From: Photorhabdus namnaonensis
GTDB lineage: Bacteria; Pseudomonadota; Gammaproteobacteria; Enterobacterales; Enterobacteriaceae
Length of the DNA stretch: 64,000 nucleotides
Direction: 5' to 3'
Assembly (NCBI RefSeq): GCF_001684335.1
Contig: NZ_LOIC01000080.1
Span: 136,469-200,468 of the forward strand
Part shown: one piece after another, positions 17,787 to 27,228 of the stretch
Layout of the letters: every line of letters starts with the position of its first letter
Position numbering within the stretch: position 1 is the first letter of the stretch
Notes under the pieces: generated by a model
Database searches by the model: none
The model's input: only the letters and a program-made list of their open reading frames with translations
Told to the model about the DNA's origin: nothing
Translations under genes and position numbers: made by a program

Positions 17787-18935
17787 ATGTTAAACACTGA
17801 ACGTTTGTGGGGCGGTCATGCAGCAAACCCCGCGCCAACTATCATGGGGCTGGGGGCGTCGCTGCTCTTTTTATTGACCGCGTTACCCCTCCAGGCGGCG
17901 GAGACTTATCAGGACTGCAAAACTGAACTGAATAAGGTTAGCAATGTTACCGTCACCGGCTATGCCATGATGCCGAACAACAAAGATAAGCGTGATTATT
18001 CACAGGATGAAATAGTGGGATATACCACCAGCGGCCCTCTTGACTGGTCGACAACCTGTAGCGTCCCCGCCGATACGCAGCGGATGGCCTACACCGTGGA
18101 TTCGGGAACCGGCTCATCGATCTCTTTGTCTCCATCGAATAGTGTCCGGGTAGGAAAGGCTGGCGACTTTATGGTTGATATCGGGCAATCTTCACTCTCT
18201 TGCCAGACGCACGGTTCACCCGGAACCTATCAATCAACCAGTCTGGTCAAAGGGAATAACGACGCCAGCATTCCCTGCGTCCCGGATGCCAACGGTCTGG
18301 TTGATATCAGTGTCCGCTCGGTGACCGGGGCGATTTACCCGGACAGTGACGGCAATTTCAATGCGAAACCGGGCGGCAGTTATTTGTCCGTGGGCGCGAT
18401 CGGCTGGACTCCGGCGGCAATATCCGGTTCTAACGGCATGCTGAAACCGCTGTGGACCACCGTCATCCTCTCATCCGTTAAAAAACCGTCCACCTGTGCC
18501 GTTGTCCTTACCCCGTCATCGGTGGATTGGGGAACAGTGAAAAGAGCGGGTAAACAGGCGGGAGATCCACTAGAGTCAGCGAGGCAGATAGGGATAAGCA
18601 GCACTTGTTCCGGCGATGAAGATGTCTTTCAAAATTCACGCCTGCTCTATCGGATCGATGGACCCTTTGTGCCGGGGAAACCGAATGCCCTGGCCTCGTC
18701 AATAGAAGATGTCGCTTTCGCGTTTACTGATGCGGCCAACAACCCCTTATCACTCAGTACCGGGCACAAAGGTGAAGGGGAGAACGCAAGATACGTTAAA
18801 CAAGCGGGCGATAGCTACACGGCATCGACACAAGTGTCTGTGGTACCGATTCTGTTGAAGACTGATGGCGCCGGCGGGCTAGCTCGAGCGGTTGCGGTTA
18901 TTTCAGTCTGGTCGGATGTCCAACCCTCCGCTTAA
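17787..18935 (+). CDS. Putative two-domain fimbrial tip adhesin
   Basis: A 382-residue secreted protein encoded last in the operon. The N-terminal region has a hydrophobic signal segment ending LQAAE. The first half carries paired cysteines (YQDCKTE, TTCSVPAD, SLSCQTHG, SIPCVPDA). The second half, from about residue 232 (STCAVVLTPSSVDWGTV), resembles a pilin domain. Position after the usher and the two-domain layout suggest the tip adhesin. No known adhesin was recognised, and the receptor is unknown. A 146-base gap with a small hairpin separates it from the usher. Confidence 0.72.
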   Translation: MLNTERLWGGHAANPAPTIMGLGASLLFLLTALPLQAAETYQDCKTELNKVSNVTVTGYAMMPNNKDKRDYSQDEIVGYTTSGPLDWSTTCSVPADTQRMAYTVDSGTGSSISLSPSNSVRVGKAGDFMVDIGQSSLSCQTHGSPGTYQSTSLVKGNNDASIPCVPDANGLVDISVRSVTGAIYPDSDGNFNAKPGGSYLSVGAIGWTPAAISGSNGMLKPLWTTVILSSVKKPSTCAVVLTPSSVDWGTVKRAGKQAGDPLESARQIGISSTCSGDEDVFQNSRLLYRIDGPFVPGKPNALASSIEDVAFAFTDAANNPLSLSTGHKGEGENARYVKQAGDSYTASTQVSVVPILLKTDGAGGLARAVAVISVWSDVQPSA

Positions 18936-18950
18936 GTTGTTGCAATTGTT

Positions 18951-18970
18951 GCAGCGCCAGTCGGCGCTGC
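18951..18970 (+). terminator. GC-rich hairpin after the first fimbrial operon
   Basis: A perfect 8-bp stem (GCAGCGCC / GGCGCTGC) with a 4-base loop lies 16 bases after the adhesin stop. No strong U-tract follows directly, so termination strength is uncertain. Confidence 0.5.
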
Positions 18971-19179
18971 ATAAACCCGCCTTATCCAGCAAGTTTTTAT
19001 AATAATTCGAACTATCTTCTTTTATTATTTCGATGTTGTCGCAAAGTTTAGCTATTTGTAAATCAATTTGGTGAGCTATTGGTAGATAATAGAATGATTA
19101 ATCAATTAATCTACGGCTGTTCTCGATTTCATTGGTTAAATTGCAGATCAAGGTCAGCATCAGAAATTATTGTTTTAAC

Positions 19180-19923
19180 TTATTGAATAATTAACGTTAA
19201 TATTTCCTGTGGGTAGATAATAAATTGCCCACGAAATATTGTATCTGTTGGGTAATGATGAGTGAGAGTTTCCCGCAACGCTAATGTTATTTCATTATTT
19301 TCAAGTGATATGGCAATAATCTCCGCCGCCTCAAAGCCAAAGAACCGTTTTACTTGTGGATATAGCGCTTTATATAAGCTCTCTTTTATAGAAAAGGCAA
19401 GGGTAAATGCTTGTTCAAGTGGTAAATGACAATGTTCCAGAAGTTGAATTTCCCTGTCATTGACAATCATTCTTGTGATTTCATCCATATTTTGACGATC
19501 GACGATAGCTTCTACATCGACACCAATTAATCGGTTATGAATTTGCGGTGCAGCCAGCACAATTGCACAATAAGTTGAATGAGAAACAGAACCGCAAATA
19601 CCTTCCGGCCAGATTGGAGCGCGATCATTACCGGAGATCAAATTAAATTCCGGTTGCCCTAATTGCGATAAAAGTTGTCTGGCGCAGTAACGTGCCGCCA
19701 GATATTCAGCCCGCCGCTTCTTGACAGCTTTAGCTAATGTGTCAGGGAAGGGGAGATTTAATTGATTGAACAATTCATCGTGATAATGTGAAAGTTCAAA
19801 ACGAGCTTGCCAGAAATGCACTTGGGGATGTTTAATAACTGTTCCATACTCGATTTGAGTGATAAATTCGTTGTCATATTCTGGCAGTGGCGCTTGGGTT
19901 GTGTGTATAACTGTCTGTTCCAT
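19180..19923 (-). CDS. ngrA: 4'-phosphopantetheinyl transferase (EntD/NgrA type)
   Basis: A 247-residue Sfp/EntD-class transferase that activates carrier proteins of nonribosomal peptide and polyketide synthases with phosphopantetheine from CoA. Key marks are the basic patch KKRRAEYLAARYCARQLL, NDRAPIWPEGICGSVSHSTY, the Mg-binding GVDVEAIVDRQ and FSIKESLYKALYPQVKRFF. In Photorhabdus, NgrA is the EntD homologue needed for siderophore and antibiotic production and nematode symbiosis; the symbol is given on that basis and not proven orthology. It lies 45 bases downstream of the second fimbrial operon on the same strand. A decayed copy of its 3' end is at 10201-10293. Confidence 0.85.
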   Translation of the reverse strand: MEQTVIHTTQAPLPEYDNEFITQIEYGTVIKHPQVHFWQARFELSHYHDELFNQLNLPFPDTLAKAVKKRRAEYLAARYCARQLLSQLGQPEFNLISGNDRAPIWPEGICGSVSHSTYCAIVLAAPQIHNRLIGVDVEAIVDRQNMDEITRMIVNDREIQLLEHCHLPLEQAFTLAFSIKESLYKALYPQVKRFFGFEAAEIIAISLENNEITLALRETLTHHYPTDTIFRGQFIIYPQEILTLIIQ

Positions 19924-19968
19924 GTTGATTATCCTGATAATAAAATATCCTACAGTCTATACTTAATA

Positions 19969-20979
19969 TCACTCATATTGAACGGTAAAATGTGCTATTG
20001 CGTTAGCTTTTCCACCGGTTATTCTATCATCGGTTTGGTAATAGCGGGCAGTGAAAGGTAAATTATAACGAGCATTCCTGTCAGAATGACCGACGACAAA
20101 TGGTTTTCCAATAGGAACGGGTGTTCCCATATATAAGATTTGCACACCAACCCCTTTTGCTGTATTCGCTGCATTAGCTCTGTTTAATTGAATAATACTC
20201 TCTGGGGCGCCATTGATTGTTCTTGCTGAAAATGTAATGGTAGGTTCGATTTTTTCTGTACATTCAATGCTGATATTAAAATCAGCATGGCCGGCAGTTG
20301 TTCCTTTTCCTTTAAACGAAGAACTATAAACATCATGAAATCTAACGGTTTGATCGCCAGATAGCGCCATGCAGCCTTGAGCAGTAACATGATATCTTGT
20401 TTTGTTTCTTATTGTTATTAGACGGATGCCGTTCGATGTTTGTAATAGGGAAATTATTCCAGCATGTAATGATCTTCCCGATTTAATTGCGCCTTCTTTA
20501 TAGAGATAAACATCAATATCACCGATATCTTTCCAGGTGATTTTTTTCTTTTCTGGAGGATAATAGATATAACTTCTGCCATCCATTGTGGGATATTTCA
20601 TATTATTTAAGTTACCGGTAGAAGCAACAAAATATAAATAGAGATTATCTATACCTGTTGTTAATTTTCCGGTCCCATGCTTTGTACTACCGGCCATGCT
20701 AGGATAAACACTTTCACCAAAAACCAAATATCCGTTGTCATCACATGAAAAAATAGGATCATTTATATTTAGCCCCATACTGCTAGCTAACTGTTCAGCA
20801 CTAAATCTGGCGACATGAATACTTTTAGTGTTTGATGTATTTAAGTTTAATTTAAGTGAATTTAAATCAAAATATACAGTGCCGCTACTCGTTGTGGATT
20901 CTGAGATGCAAGCAGCATGTACTTTATTGATATTAAACAGTAAAACAGCAGAAATTAATAACCGTAAATAAGATTTCAT
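19969..20979 (-). CDS. Fimbrial tip adhesin-like protein, copy B
   Basis: A 336-residue secreted protein with a signal peptide (LRLLISAVLLFNINKVHA) and a two-domain layout: a lectin-like N-terminal half, then a pilin domain from about residue 205 (QGCMALSGD). The latter contains SSSFKGKGTTAGHADFNISI and ends TGGKANAIAHFTVQYE. The N-terminal half is divergent and no receptor can be inferred. It is a paralogue of the 322-residue protein encoded just upstream, and a usher 3'-end remnant lies between the two genes. It is the last gene of the second fimbrial locus before ngrA. Confidence 0.75.
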   Translation of the reverse strand: MKSYLRLLISAVLLFNINKVHAACISESTTSSGTVYFDLNSLKLNLNTSNTKSIHVARFSAEQLASSMGLNINDPIFSCDDNGYLVFGESVYPSMAGSTKHGTGKLTTGIDNLYLYFVASTGNLNNMKYPTMDGRSYIYYPPEKKKITWKDIGDIDVYLYKEGAIKSGRSLHAGIISLLQTSNGIRLITIRNKTRYHVTAQGCMALSGDQTVRFHDVYSSSFKGKGTTAGHADFNISIECTEKIEPTITFSARTINGAPESIIQLNRANAANTAKGVGVQILYMGTPVPIGKPFVVGHSDRNARYNLPFTARYYQTDDRITGGKANAIAHFTVQYE

Positions 20980-21042
20980 ATCTATGCCTGTTGAGATTTA
21001 TTCTTAATTACTGACATCGAAATTTACTAATAACGCAATTTA

Positions 21043-21189
21043 TTAATAATACAACGAAGCGAGAGTAGCGCCATTATCTTCCCGATATAATTTATTAGTG
21101 AAATTAATATGGCAGCTTTGTTTAGTGTCTAAATCAGGCCTTAATTCTGCTGTATTATTAACATCACTGAGGAAAATGTCTCTTGTTTC
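21043..21189 (-). pseudogene. Usher C-terminal remnant
   Basis: Reverse translation of this gap between the two adhesin genes gives ETRDIFLSDVNNTAELRPDL, then DTKQSCHINFTNKLYREDNG and ATLASLYY followed by a stop. It matches the last 50 residues of the intact usher (EKGEVFLSGVSDTAKLTADL, KQNCHIQFDSKLYQKINGII). Everything upstream in that frame is lost. The usher-tail plus adhesin arrangement repeats that of 21241-24762, so a usher-adhesin unit was duplicated or recombined and then deleted. Confidence 0.85.
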
Positions 21190-21240
21190 TCATGTTATCG
21201 TGATGTTAATAATTTAAGTTAAATTATGTGGTTTGTAAAG

Positions 21241-22209
21241 CTATTTGTATTCAATTGTGAAATGAATTGTTGCATTAGCTTTTCCGCCGGTTACTTTATC
21301 ATCTATTTGGTAATAGTGGGCAGTAAGCGGTAAATAATAAAGATCTTTTTGACCTGTCCATTCAGTTATATTAAGAGGTGTATCCATATCAACAGGATTA
21401 TTGTTATGTAACAATTGAACGCCAATACCTTCGGCTGTTTTTCCTTCGCTGTATTGATGTAGTTTAACAATACTATTTAGGCTTGGGCTTACTACTTCTC
21501 CTGTGAACTTAATCGTGGGGATATTTTTATCTTTACATTGAATGAGAATATCAAAGTTATTACGACCAGCAGTAGAGCCTCTCCCTTTAAATGAAGAAGT
21601 ATTAATCCTGCCAAATTTTATTTCTTTATAGGGTGTGGATGTCATACAGCTTTGACTGCCAATTATATTTTCCTTATTATATTTTATATTTATTAATTTT
21701 TTACCATCACTTGTTGATAAAGAAGATATAAACCCTCTTTTTAGTATGGAGCCTGATTTGATATCACTCTCTTGAATAAGATTAATTGTTATTTTACCAA
21801 TATCTTTTAAAGTTATTTTTCTATTGATGCCATCATGAGAGCTACCCTTCATATCTCCATCATAAGATATAGAAAAATATAAATTATCTACACTGGTTTT
21901 TATCCAACCACTCTCTTTGGCGAATCCTATTCTCCCTGATGTTGTTTCGAAAGATATATCTTCATTATTATCACAGTTAGCAATGGGTGAATCGGCTTTA
22001 ATTCCTATTTTGTTAGCCAGCTCCATAGGACCGTATTCAGCGATGATAATAGGTCTTCGAATATTAAAGTCTGCATTGATAATTTCATTTATCTCAACAT
22101 TTAAATCAATTGCTTTAAAATTCTTGCTTAATTTACATGAGGCAATTGATTTTGTAACATTGAATAATGTTAATAATAATATTGCTAATATAATTAGTTT
22201 GTTTCTCAT
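21241..22209 (-). CDS. Fimbrial tip adhesin-like protein, copy A
   Basis: A 322-residue secreted protein (signal MRNKLIILAILLLTLFNVTK). The N-terminal half (DLNVEINEIINADFNI, ELANKIGIKADSPIANCDNN) has the same plan as the copy-B adhesin. The C-terminal pilin domain has SQSCMTSTP, NTSSFKGRGSTAGRNNFDIL and the final strand TGGKANATIHFTIEYK. It starts 27 bases after the usher stop on the same strand. Compared with copy B, the pilin domain is conserved and the N-terminal half has diverged, as expected where binding specificity changes. Confidence 0.78.
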   Translation of the reverse strand: MRNKLIILAILLLTLFNVTKSIASCKLSKNFKAIDLNVEINEIINADFNIRRPIIIAEYGPMELANKIGIKADSPIANCDNNEDISFETTSGRIGFAKESGWIKTSVDNLYFSISYDGDMKGSSHDGINRKITLKDIGKITINLIQESDIKSGSILKRGFISSLSTSDGKKLINIKYNKENIIGSQSCMTSTPYKEIKFGRINTSSFKGRGSTAGRNNFDILIQCKDKNIPTIKFTGEVVSPSLNSIVKLHQYSEGKTAEGIGVQLLHNNNPVDMDTPLNITEWTGQKDLYYLPLTAHYYQIDDKVTGGKANATIHFTIEYK

Positions 22210-22236
22210 ACTTTCCCTGAATAAATACTACTTTAA

Positions 22237-24762
22237 TTACTGACAATGCAATGAAGTCAGAATAATACCATTAATTTTTTGATATAATTTACTATCAAAT
22301 TGAATATGACAGTTTTGTTTATCGCCTAAATCGGCTGTTAATTTTGCTGTGTCACTCACACCACTGAGGAAAACTTCTCCCTTTTCATTCACCATACCAT
22401 TAACGCCATTTGGACCCGTAATGATTGTGCCGAATGGAAGTTTCTTACCGTGATGTTGTAAAGTTAAAAATACTCGATGACCAACACGAATAGAATAATC
22501 CGCCAATACTAAAGCCCCCTTGGTTGGAATGACCTTAGTGGTTGGATTATCAATATCTACGTCATCACCGAATGTATTGGTATCAAGAGATAACATATTT
22601 TCCCGATATTGCGATATATAAGGCACAACGGTATATCCTCGCCAATCTGTACTGATAGAGGTATTATTCAGTACCTTGGCATTGGTTGCTCCGGGGGCAC
22701 GAATTAAAGCACTGGCGCCGCTTTCGCTAATATTTTGCGCCAGGGTAACGCCATAGGGATGGGCAATAATCGCTCCCTCTAATCCATAATTAACCCGCTG
22801 ATTTTTTCTATGATCAGTAGTGTAACCTACATTAATTGAACCATATGAACCTCGGTAATATAAACTGGCGGCATTACCTGATTCTTTTTCTTTCTCAGAT
22901 TTTTCATAACTGTAATTTTGAGAAATAGTATAGTTCAGATTCTGTTGTTCCAGTAAAGAGCCGGATAATGTCATTGAATGCTGGCTGCTACCATTGGTGT
23001 TATAAGAGGTATCATAATCTACCGATGCACTATGATTATTTGATGGCAGCCATTTATCCAGAGGAATACTGATATTGAATGATAACACTTGATCGTTATT
23101 AATGTTTGAACGATTACGGTGGTAATTATAGCTCAATGACAAAGAGATATCACGAATATTAGTATTATAGGACATAGAATATGACTGATTCTTACTGGTT
23201 TTATCTTGCCAGTAATCTTGTTGCCAGGCCGATAATGAAAGACTTCCATATTGCCCTAAGCTTTGGCCCATTGTTATTTGCATCCGGTTTTTAGGCGCGC
23301 TATTTCTGTTATTATCCGTAAATTGGTGGTTATTATTGGTATAGTTATTATAGGCATAGTTATTAGCATCGCTAAAGCTGTAATAACCATTGGTATTATA
23401 GCGATAACCCGCCAATGTCACCGTTGTATTAGTTTCAGTAAAACCTTTACTGTAGCGTATTTGATAAGATTGCCCGCTTTTCTTTTCTCCATTTGGGAAA
23501 TGAGTTTCTGCATTGGTGACATCGATTGATACCGCGCCAATTTTTCCTAAATTATGTCCTAAACCTAATGCATGACTTTGATAGTCAGAAGAAACAATAA
23601 CTCCACCATAAATGGTGGTGCTATCCCATAACCCATAAATAGCTTCTGTCTGAATAAATCTTTTTTTACTCGCCTGTTTGCCACCGCTGAATTTACCAAT
23701 ATTAGCAAAATATTTTATTTGGCCGGAACGGATCATCAATGGTGAGGCAGCAAAGGGCTGAGTAAATTTTCTGACATTGCCATTCTCTTCATAAATGGAT
23801 ATTTCCAGATCACCATTCAGGTTACTGGGGTAAATGTCAGTAATTTCAAAAGCGCCGGGTGGAACAAAAGTTTGATAAATAATATTATCTTTCTGGTGCA
23901 CTTCTACTCTTGCGTGAGTCATCGCAATACCGCGGACAACAGGTGCAAACCCTTGTTGGCTATCTGGCAACATTTGGCTATCAGACATCAATTTAATGCC
24001 ATTAAAAGTGAAACTATCGAATACCATGCTATCGGTGGATGTTTCGCCTAATACCAGTCGAGATCTCAATGGACGAATATCCCGTTCAGCATAGGCTTTA
24101 AGCGATTTCCATTCAGATGTTGTACCGGTATGGTTGTAGTAACTATTATGGCGAATTCGCCACGGACCTAAATTAAAGCCACTACGTAAATTCAGATATT
24201 GATTCTGTTCACTTTGATTTTTATTCCAGGATTGCATTCCTGTTAAATGATAATTGGTGAAAAACATAGGCAGACCATCGTCCCATTGATCAGGAGAGAT
24301 ATCTCCCCTGATTTGCGATCGCATGGCAGCTTGCGGAAAATTCAACATCAGCGTCAGAGCGCTTAAATCCAGTTCTGCTGACGCCTGTTTAATATATTTC
24401 TCAGGTTGAGAAATAATCTCTTGTTCAGCAAGGGATGCTAATTCAGGGAAGCTTTCGATTTTTACCCCAATTTCTTTCAGTAAACTGATAGATAATTCAG
24501 GGCAAAGTTTTTCGCCACAGTCAATAAAGGATAGGCTTTTAATACCAAGATCCTGTTTGTTGACGATGACGTTAACTTTATAGACGCCTGGAATGTGAGA
24601 ATCTGTTTTTGCCAAACTCTCCAGATTAATATTTTCTCTGTCTTCGTCTGATAATTGTAATGCATTGATATCGAAATACAGCTCTGCATATGCCGGCAAC
24701 GATAAACAACAAATCATTAAAGCAAAACTAATTACTCTTTTCACAGTACACTCATCAGACAA
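22237..24762 (-). CDS. Outer-membrane fimbrial usher (second operon)
   Basis: An 841-residue FimD-family usher. Recognisable parts are the signal peptide (ISFALMICCLSLPAYA), the N-terminal domain ELYFDINALQLSDEDRENIN, NFPQAAMRSQIRGDISPDQW, the mid-barrel segment FNGIKLMSDSQMLPDSQQGF, and the C-terminal cysteine pair (KQNCHIQFD, LTSLHCQ). The gene is AT-rich, unlike the usher at 14998-17640, so the two operons have separate histories. It is preceded by the chaperone and followed by the copy-A adhesin. Confidence 0.95.
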   Translation of the reverse strand: MSDECTVKRVISFALMICCLSLPAYAELYFDINALQLSDEDRENINLESLAKTDSHIPGVYKVNVIVNKQDLGIKSLSFIDCGEKLCPELSISLLKEIGVKIESFPELASLAEQEIISQPEKYIKQASAELDLSALTLMLNFPQAAMRSQIRGDISPDQWDDGLPMFFTNYHLTGMQSWNKNQSEQNQYLNLRSGFNLGPWRIRHNSYYNHTGTTSEWKSLKAYAERDIRPLRSRLVLGETSTDSMVFDSFTFNGIKLMSDSQMLPDSQQGFAPVVRGIAMTHARVEVHQKDNIIYQTFVPPGAFEITDIYPSNLNGDLEISIYEENGNVRKFTQPFAASPLMIRSGQIKYFANIGKFSGGKQASKKRFIQTEAIYGLWDSTTIYGGVIVSSDYQSHALGLGHNLGKIGAVSIDVTNAETHFPNGEKKSGQSYQIRYSKGFTETNTTVTLAGYRYNTNGYYSFSDANNYAYNNYTNNNHQFTDNNRNSAPKNRMQITMGQSLGQYGSLSLSAWQQDYWQDKTSKNQSYSMSYNTNIRDISLSLSYNYHRNRSNINNDQVLSFNISIPLDKWLPSNNHSASVDYDTSYNTNGSSQHSMTLSGSLLEQQNLNYTISQNYSYEKSEKEKESGNAASLYYRGSYGSINVGYTTDHRKNQRVNYGLEGAIIAHPYGVTLAQNISESGASALIRAPGATNAKVLNNTSISTDWRGYTVVPYISQYRENMLSLDTNTFGDDVDIDNPTTKVIPTKGALVLADYSIRVGHRVFLTLQHHGKKLPFGTIITGPNGVNGMVNEKGEVFLSGVSDTAKLTADLGDKQNCHIQFDSKLYQKINGIILTSLHCQ

Positions 24763-24767
24763 TATAA

Positions 24768-25436
24768 TTAGAAATTAAACCGGCGCTCTTCTGTTGTGCC
24801 ACCGTAATCATTGATAGCAGTCAGAGTCACGCTTTTTATGCCATTTTGGGCTGAAAATACCTTATGACTAAAAGGGGGAATAAATCCGGGTCTGGGTATT
24901 AATGTTCCGTCAATTTTCATCTCATTAAGATTAACGTAATAAGCCGTGGGGTTAGTTAATTGGGCACCATTGGCATGACGTGATGCTTCCAAACGATTAA
25001 TGGCATCATTCGCATCGTTATCAGATAGCCCGGATGGACGATAAATCAATTTAATAATGTTTTTTATCGTGATGATCATCTTGCTATTATCATTTTTTTC
25101 AACTGCCGGAATCGCATTGACATTGAGTAGAAATATCGATTCCCGATCCGCTGGCAGATGATTGCCGATATATGAAACACGAATTTGGTGTTCGCTCTCT
25201 TTCGACATTTTAAACAATGGCGGGGTAATAACGAACGGTACTTTATTTTGACTGGTATCGGTATTATCTACCCACGACTGTACAAGATAAGGTCTTTCTG
25301 TGTCCGAATTGGTGATAGAAATTGTGGCTTCTTTTTGTGAGCCATTATAGATTAGGCGAGTTCCACCTAAAGTAATCCCTGCTTGTACTTGTCCCATAAA
25401 AAGGACAAGCAAAAAGGGAGTAATAAAGCGAAGCAT
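24768..25436 (-). CDS. Periplasmic fimbrial chaperone (second operon)
   Basis: A 222-residue PapD-family chaperone. The signal peptide is LRFITPFLLVLFMGQVQA; the mature protein begins GITLGGTRLIYNGSQKEATI. Conserved features include PFVITPPLFKMSKESEHQIR, LPADRESIFLLNVNAIPA and IKLIYRPSGLSDND, ending AINDYGGTTEERRFNF. It starts 56 bases after the pilin stop and ends 5 bases before the usher start codon. Confidence 0.93.
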   Translation of the reverse strand: MLRFITPFLLVLFMGQVQAGITLGGTRLIYNGSQKEATISITNSDTERPYLVQSWVDNTDTSQNKVPFVITPPLFKMSKESEHQIRVSYIGNHLPADRESIFLLNVNAIPAVEKNDNSKMIITIKNIIKLIYRPSGLSDNDANDAINRLEASRHANGAQLTNPTAYYVNLNEMKIDGTLIPRPGFIPPFSHKVFSAQNGIKSVTLTAINDYGGTTEERRFNF

Positions 25437-25492
25437 TTTTACTCCTTTAGTTGTAAAAATATATAATTATATTAAAGATGTTTACTCTATGA

Positions 25493-26017
25493 TTATGGGT
25501 ATACGATTGTGAATTTGATATCTTTATTTATCTTATTTGGTGTAATACTAGTATTTGTCGAAACTAGTTTTGCTATGAATTGCATATCGGTATCAGTATT
25601 TCTTGTTGCTGTTACAAGTCCTGTAGCATATTCTTTTGGTCTTATTTCAGTTGTACCATCTGCTCTGAATATTTTAATACCTACACCAGAAACTCCTGAA
25701 CCGAAAACATTATTATTATTGGTATCACGATCCCCATCAAAAAAGATACCTAGGGAGCCTGCTACCTGACAGTTTTGTAAGGATATAGAAAAATTTTTAC
25801 TTACAGCAACTGTATCTACAGCATTTCCAAATGCGCTTTTTGACAACGAGCCGAAATTTACTTCAACTTCTTTACCTGCTGTTCCTGCGGCTACTGTACA
25901 TCCTTCATTAATAATAGTACCTCGGAATTTAATTGTTCCATCATAAGATAACGCACTGAAACTACTGAAAATTCCTAATGCTGCTACTAAAGAAACCAAA
26001 ATAAAATTCTTTTTCAT
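25493..26017 (-). CDS. Type 1-like fimbrial major subunit (second operon)
   Basis: A 174-residue FimA-type pilin. It has a signal peptide (KKNFILVSLVAALGIFSSFS ending ALS), the mature start YDGTIKFRGTIINEGCTVAA, the second disulphide cysteine in LQNCQVAG, and the C-terminal strand KDIKFTIVYP with the penultimate tyrosine. It is the first gene of the minus-strand fimbrial operon. A 9-bp inverted repeat (26082-26090 / 26099-26107) lies about 65 bases upstream of its start; no invertible segment like that of the other operon was found. Confidence 0.93.
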   Translation of the reverse strand: MKKNFILVSLVAALGIFSSFSALSYDGTIKFRGTIINEGCTVAAGTAGKEVEVNFGSLSKSAFGNAVDTVAVSKNFSISLQNCQVAGSLGIFFDGDRDTNNNNVFGSGVSGVGIKIFRADGTTEIRPKEYATGLVTATRNTDTDMQFIAKLVSTNTSITPNKINKDIKFTIVYP

Positions 26018-27228
26018 TTAAAAATACCTTACCTTAATAAATATGTGTTTTAGTCCTGTCTATACAATAGAAATATACATCCAACCATTATTATAGTTTA
26101 ATGGTTGATGATATCATTAAAGTCATTTTTATCATGGTAATATAATGCAATTGCATTTTTAACCATTTTTTATATATATCTTTAATTTATCCTAACTTAG
26201 TCACTGTTTCTCACCATGTTATAGTCTGCCTCATCTATATTCATATTATTGATAATAATGTCTGATATTAATTTCTTTCCAGAAAAGAGTTGTTTTATTC
26301 TCTAAAATATCATTTATCGTTATAAATCTATTATTCGTGTTGTTAATAATGATTCTTATTTTTATTAAGATATCTAAAATCCTACGACACGAGAAGTCCC
26401 GCATTAATAGCAAAATTCTTCTAATGTATTGCTAATAACGTAGTGAAAAGTGCTTATAGGCAAGGTGCATAGTACATATGGATAAATTCATCTTCACTAT
26501 TTTTGTTGAAATGGGAATTCAATCGATATTAATAAAAGTAATCTATTGCTACTCAACGCAACACACTAATATCTTACTCAAAGAAAGTGAATATTCTGAT
26601 TGGGCAAACCGTAATATGTAATGCTGCCGCACTAATGATATTAATACGATCGTATAAACTGCCATCTTAACCACAGTTAAGACAGCGAGAATTTCTTCTT
26701 ATTTTTCTTAGAATTCCAAGTTGATTTCCAATCCAGAGTTTAGAGTTTCTTCTTTGTTTTTGTTTTAGGTCTATTTCTCACTCGACGGAAAACAGTATTA
26801 ACTAAAATATGATCTTTTTCAACAACTTAAACAAAAAAATAGTATTTTTTTTGCAATTAATTAAAATTTCTTTCTATTTCATTGTGTTATAAGATTAAAT
26901 TAATCGATTGATTAAGTTAATTCAATCAAGAAATAGTAATGATGTTTATTTAATGTCTTATTTTTCATCATGATATAAATTAGACAAATTGATTCATTTT
27001 TGTCTTATTATTAGTTCGGATATTCCATTGCTATTAATGTGACTGTATATTTCATCGTCAAAATCATTAATCACAGTTTTAGTCATGGAAGAAATTAACC
27101 GGGATTAAATCGCGGCGTTAACAGATGTCAATCTATGTGGTGTATACATTTAGCGTTTCTGTCTGATGGATTGGCATCGAAACAGTTAACAAGTTACTGT
27201 GCATTCGCATGAGTAAATGCAAATAACT
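26018..27228. other. Long AT-rich intergenic region
   Basis: About 1.2 kb between the second fimbrial operon and the heptosyltransferase gene shows no convincing gene on either strand. It holds the probable upstream regulatory region of the pilin gene, including the inverted repeat CAACCATTA / TAATGGTTG at 26082-26107, and a small hairpin (TCTTAAC / GTTAAGA) at 26665-26682. The rest is low-GC sequence without recognised features. Confidence 0.6.

Noticed and set aside
26341..26370. Possible Fur box (AATGATTCTTATTTT)
   Set aside because: It matches the Fur consensus only partly and no iron gene lies next to it; AT-rich DNA gives such matches by chance.
26665..26682. Small hairpin as an IS end
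   Set aside because: The 7-bp stem is too short and no transposase fragment or partner repeat was found nearby.
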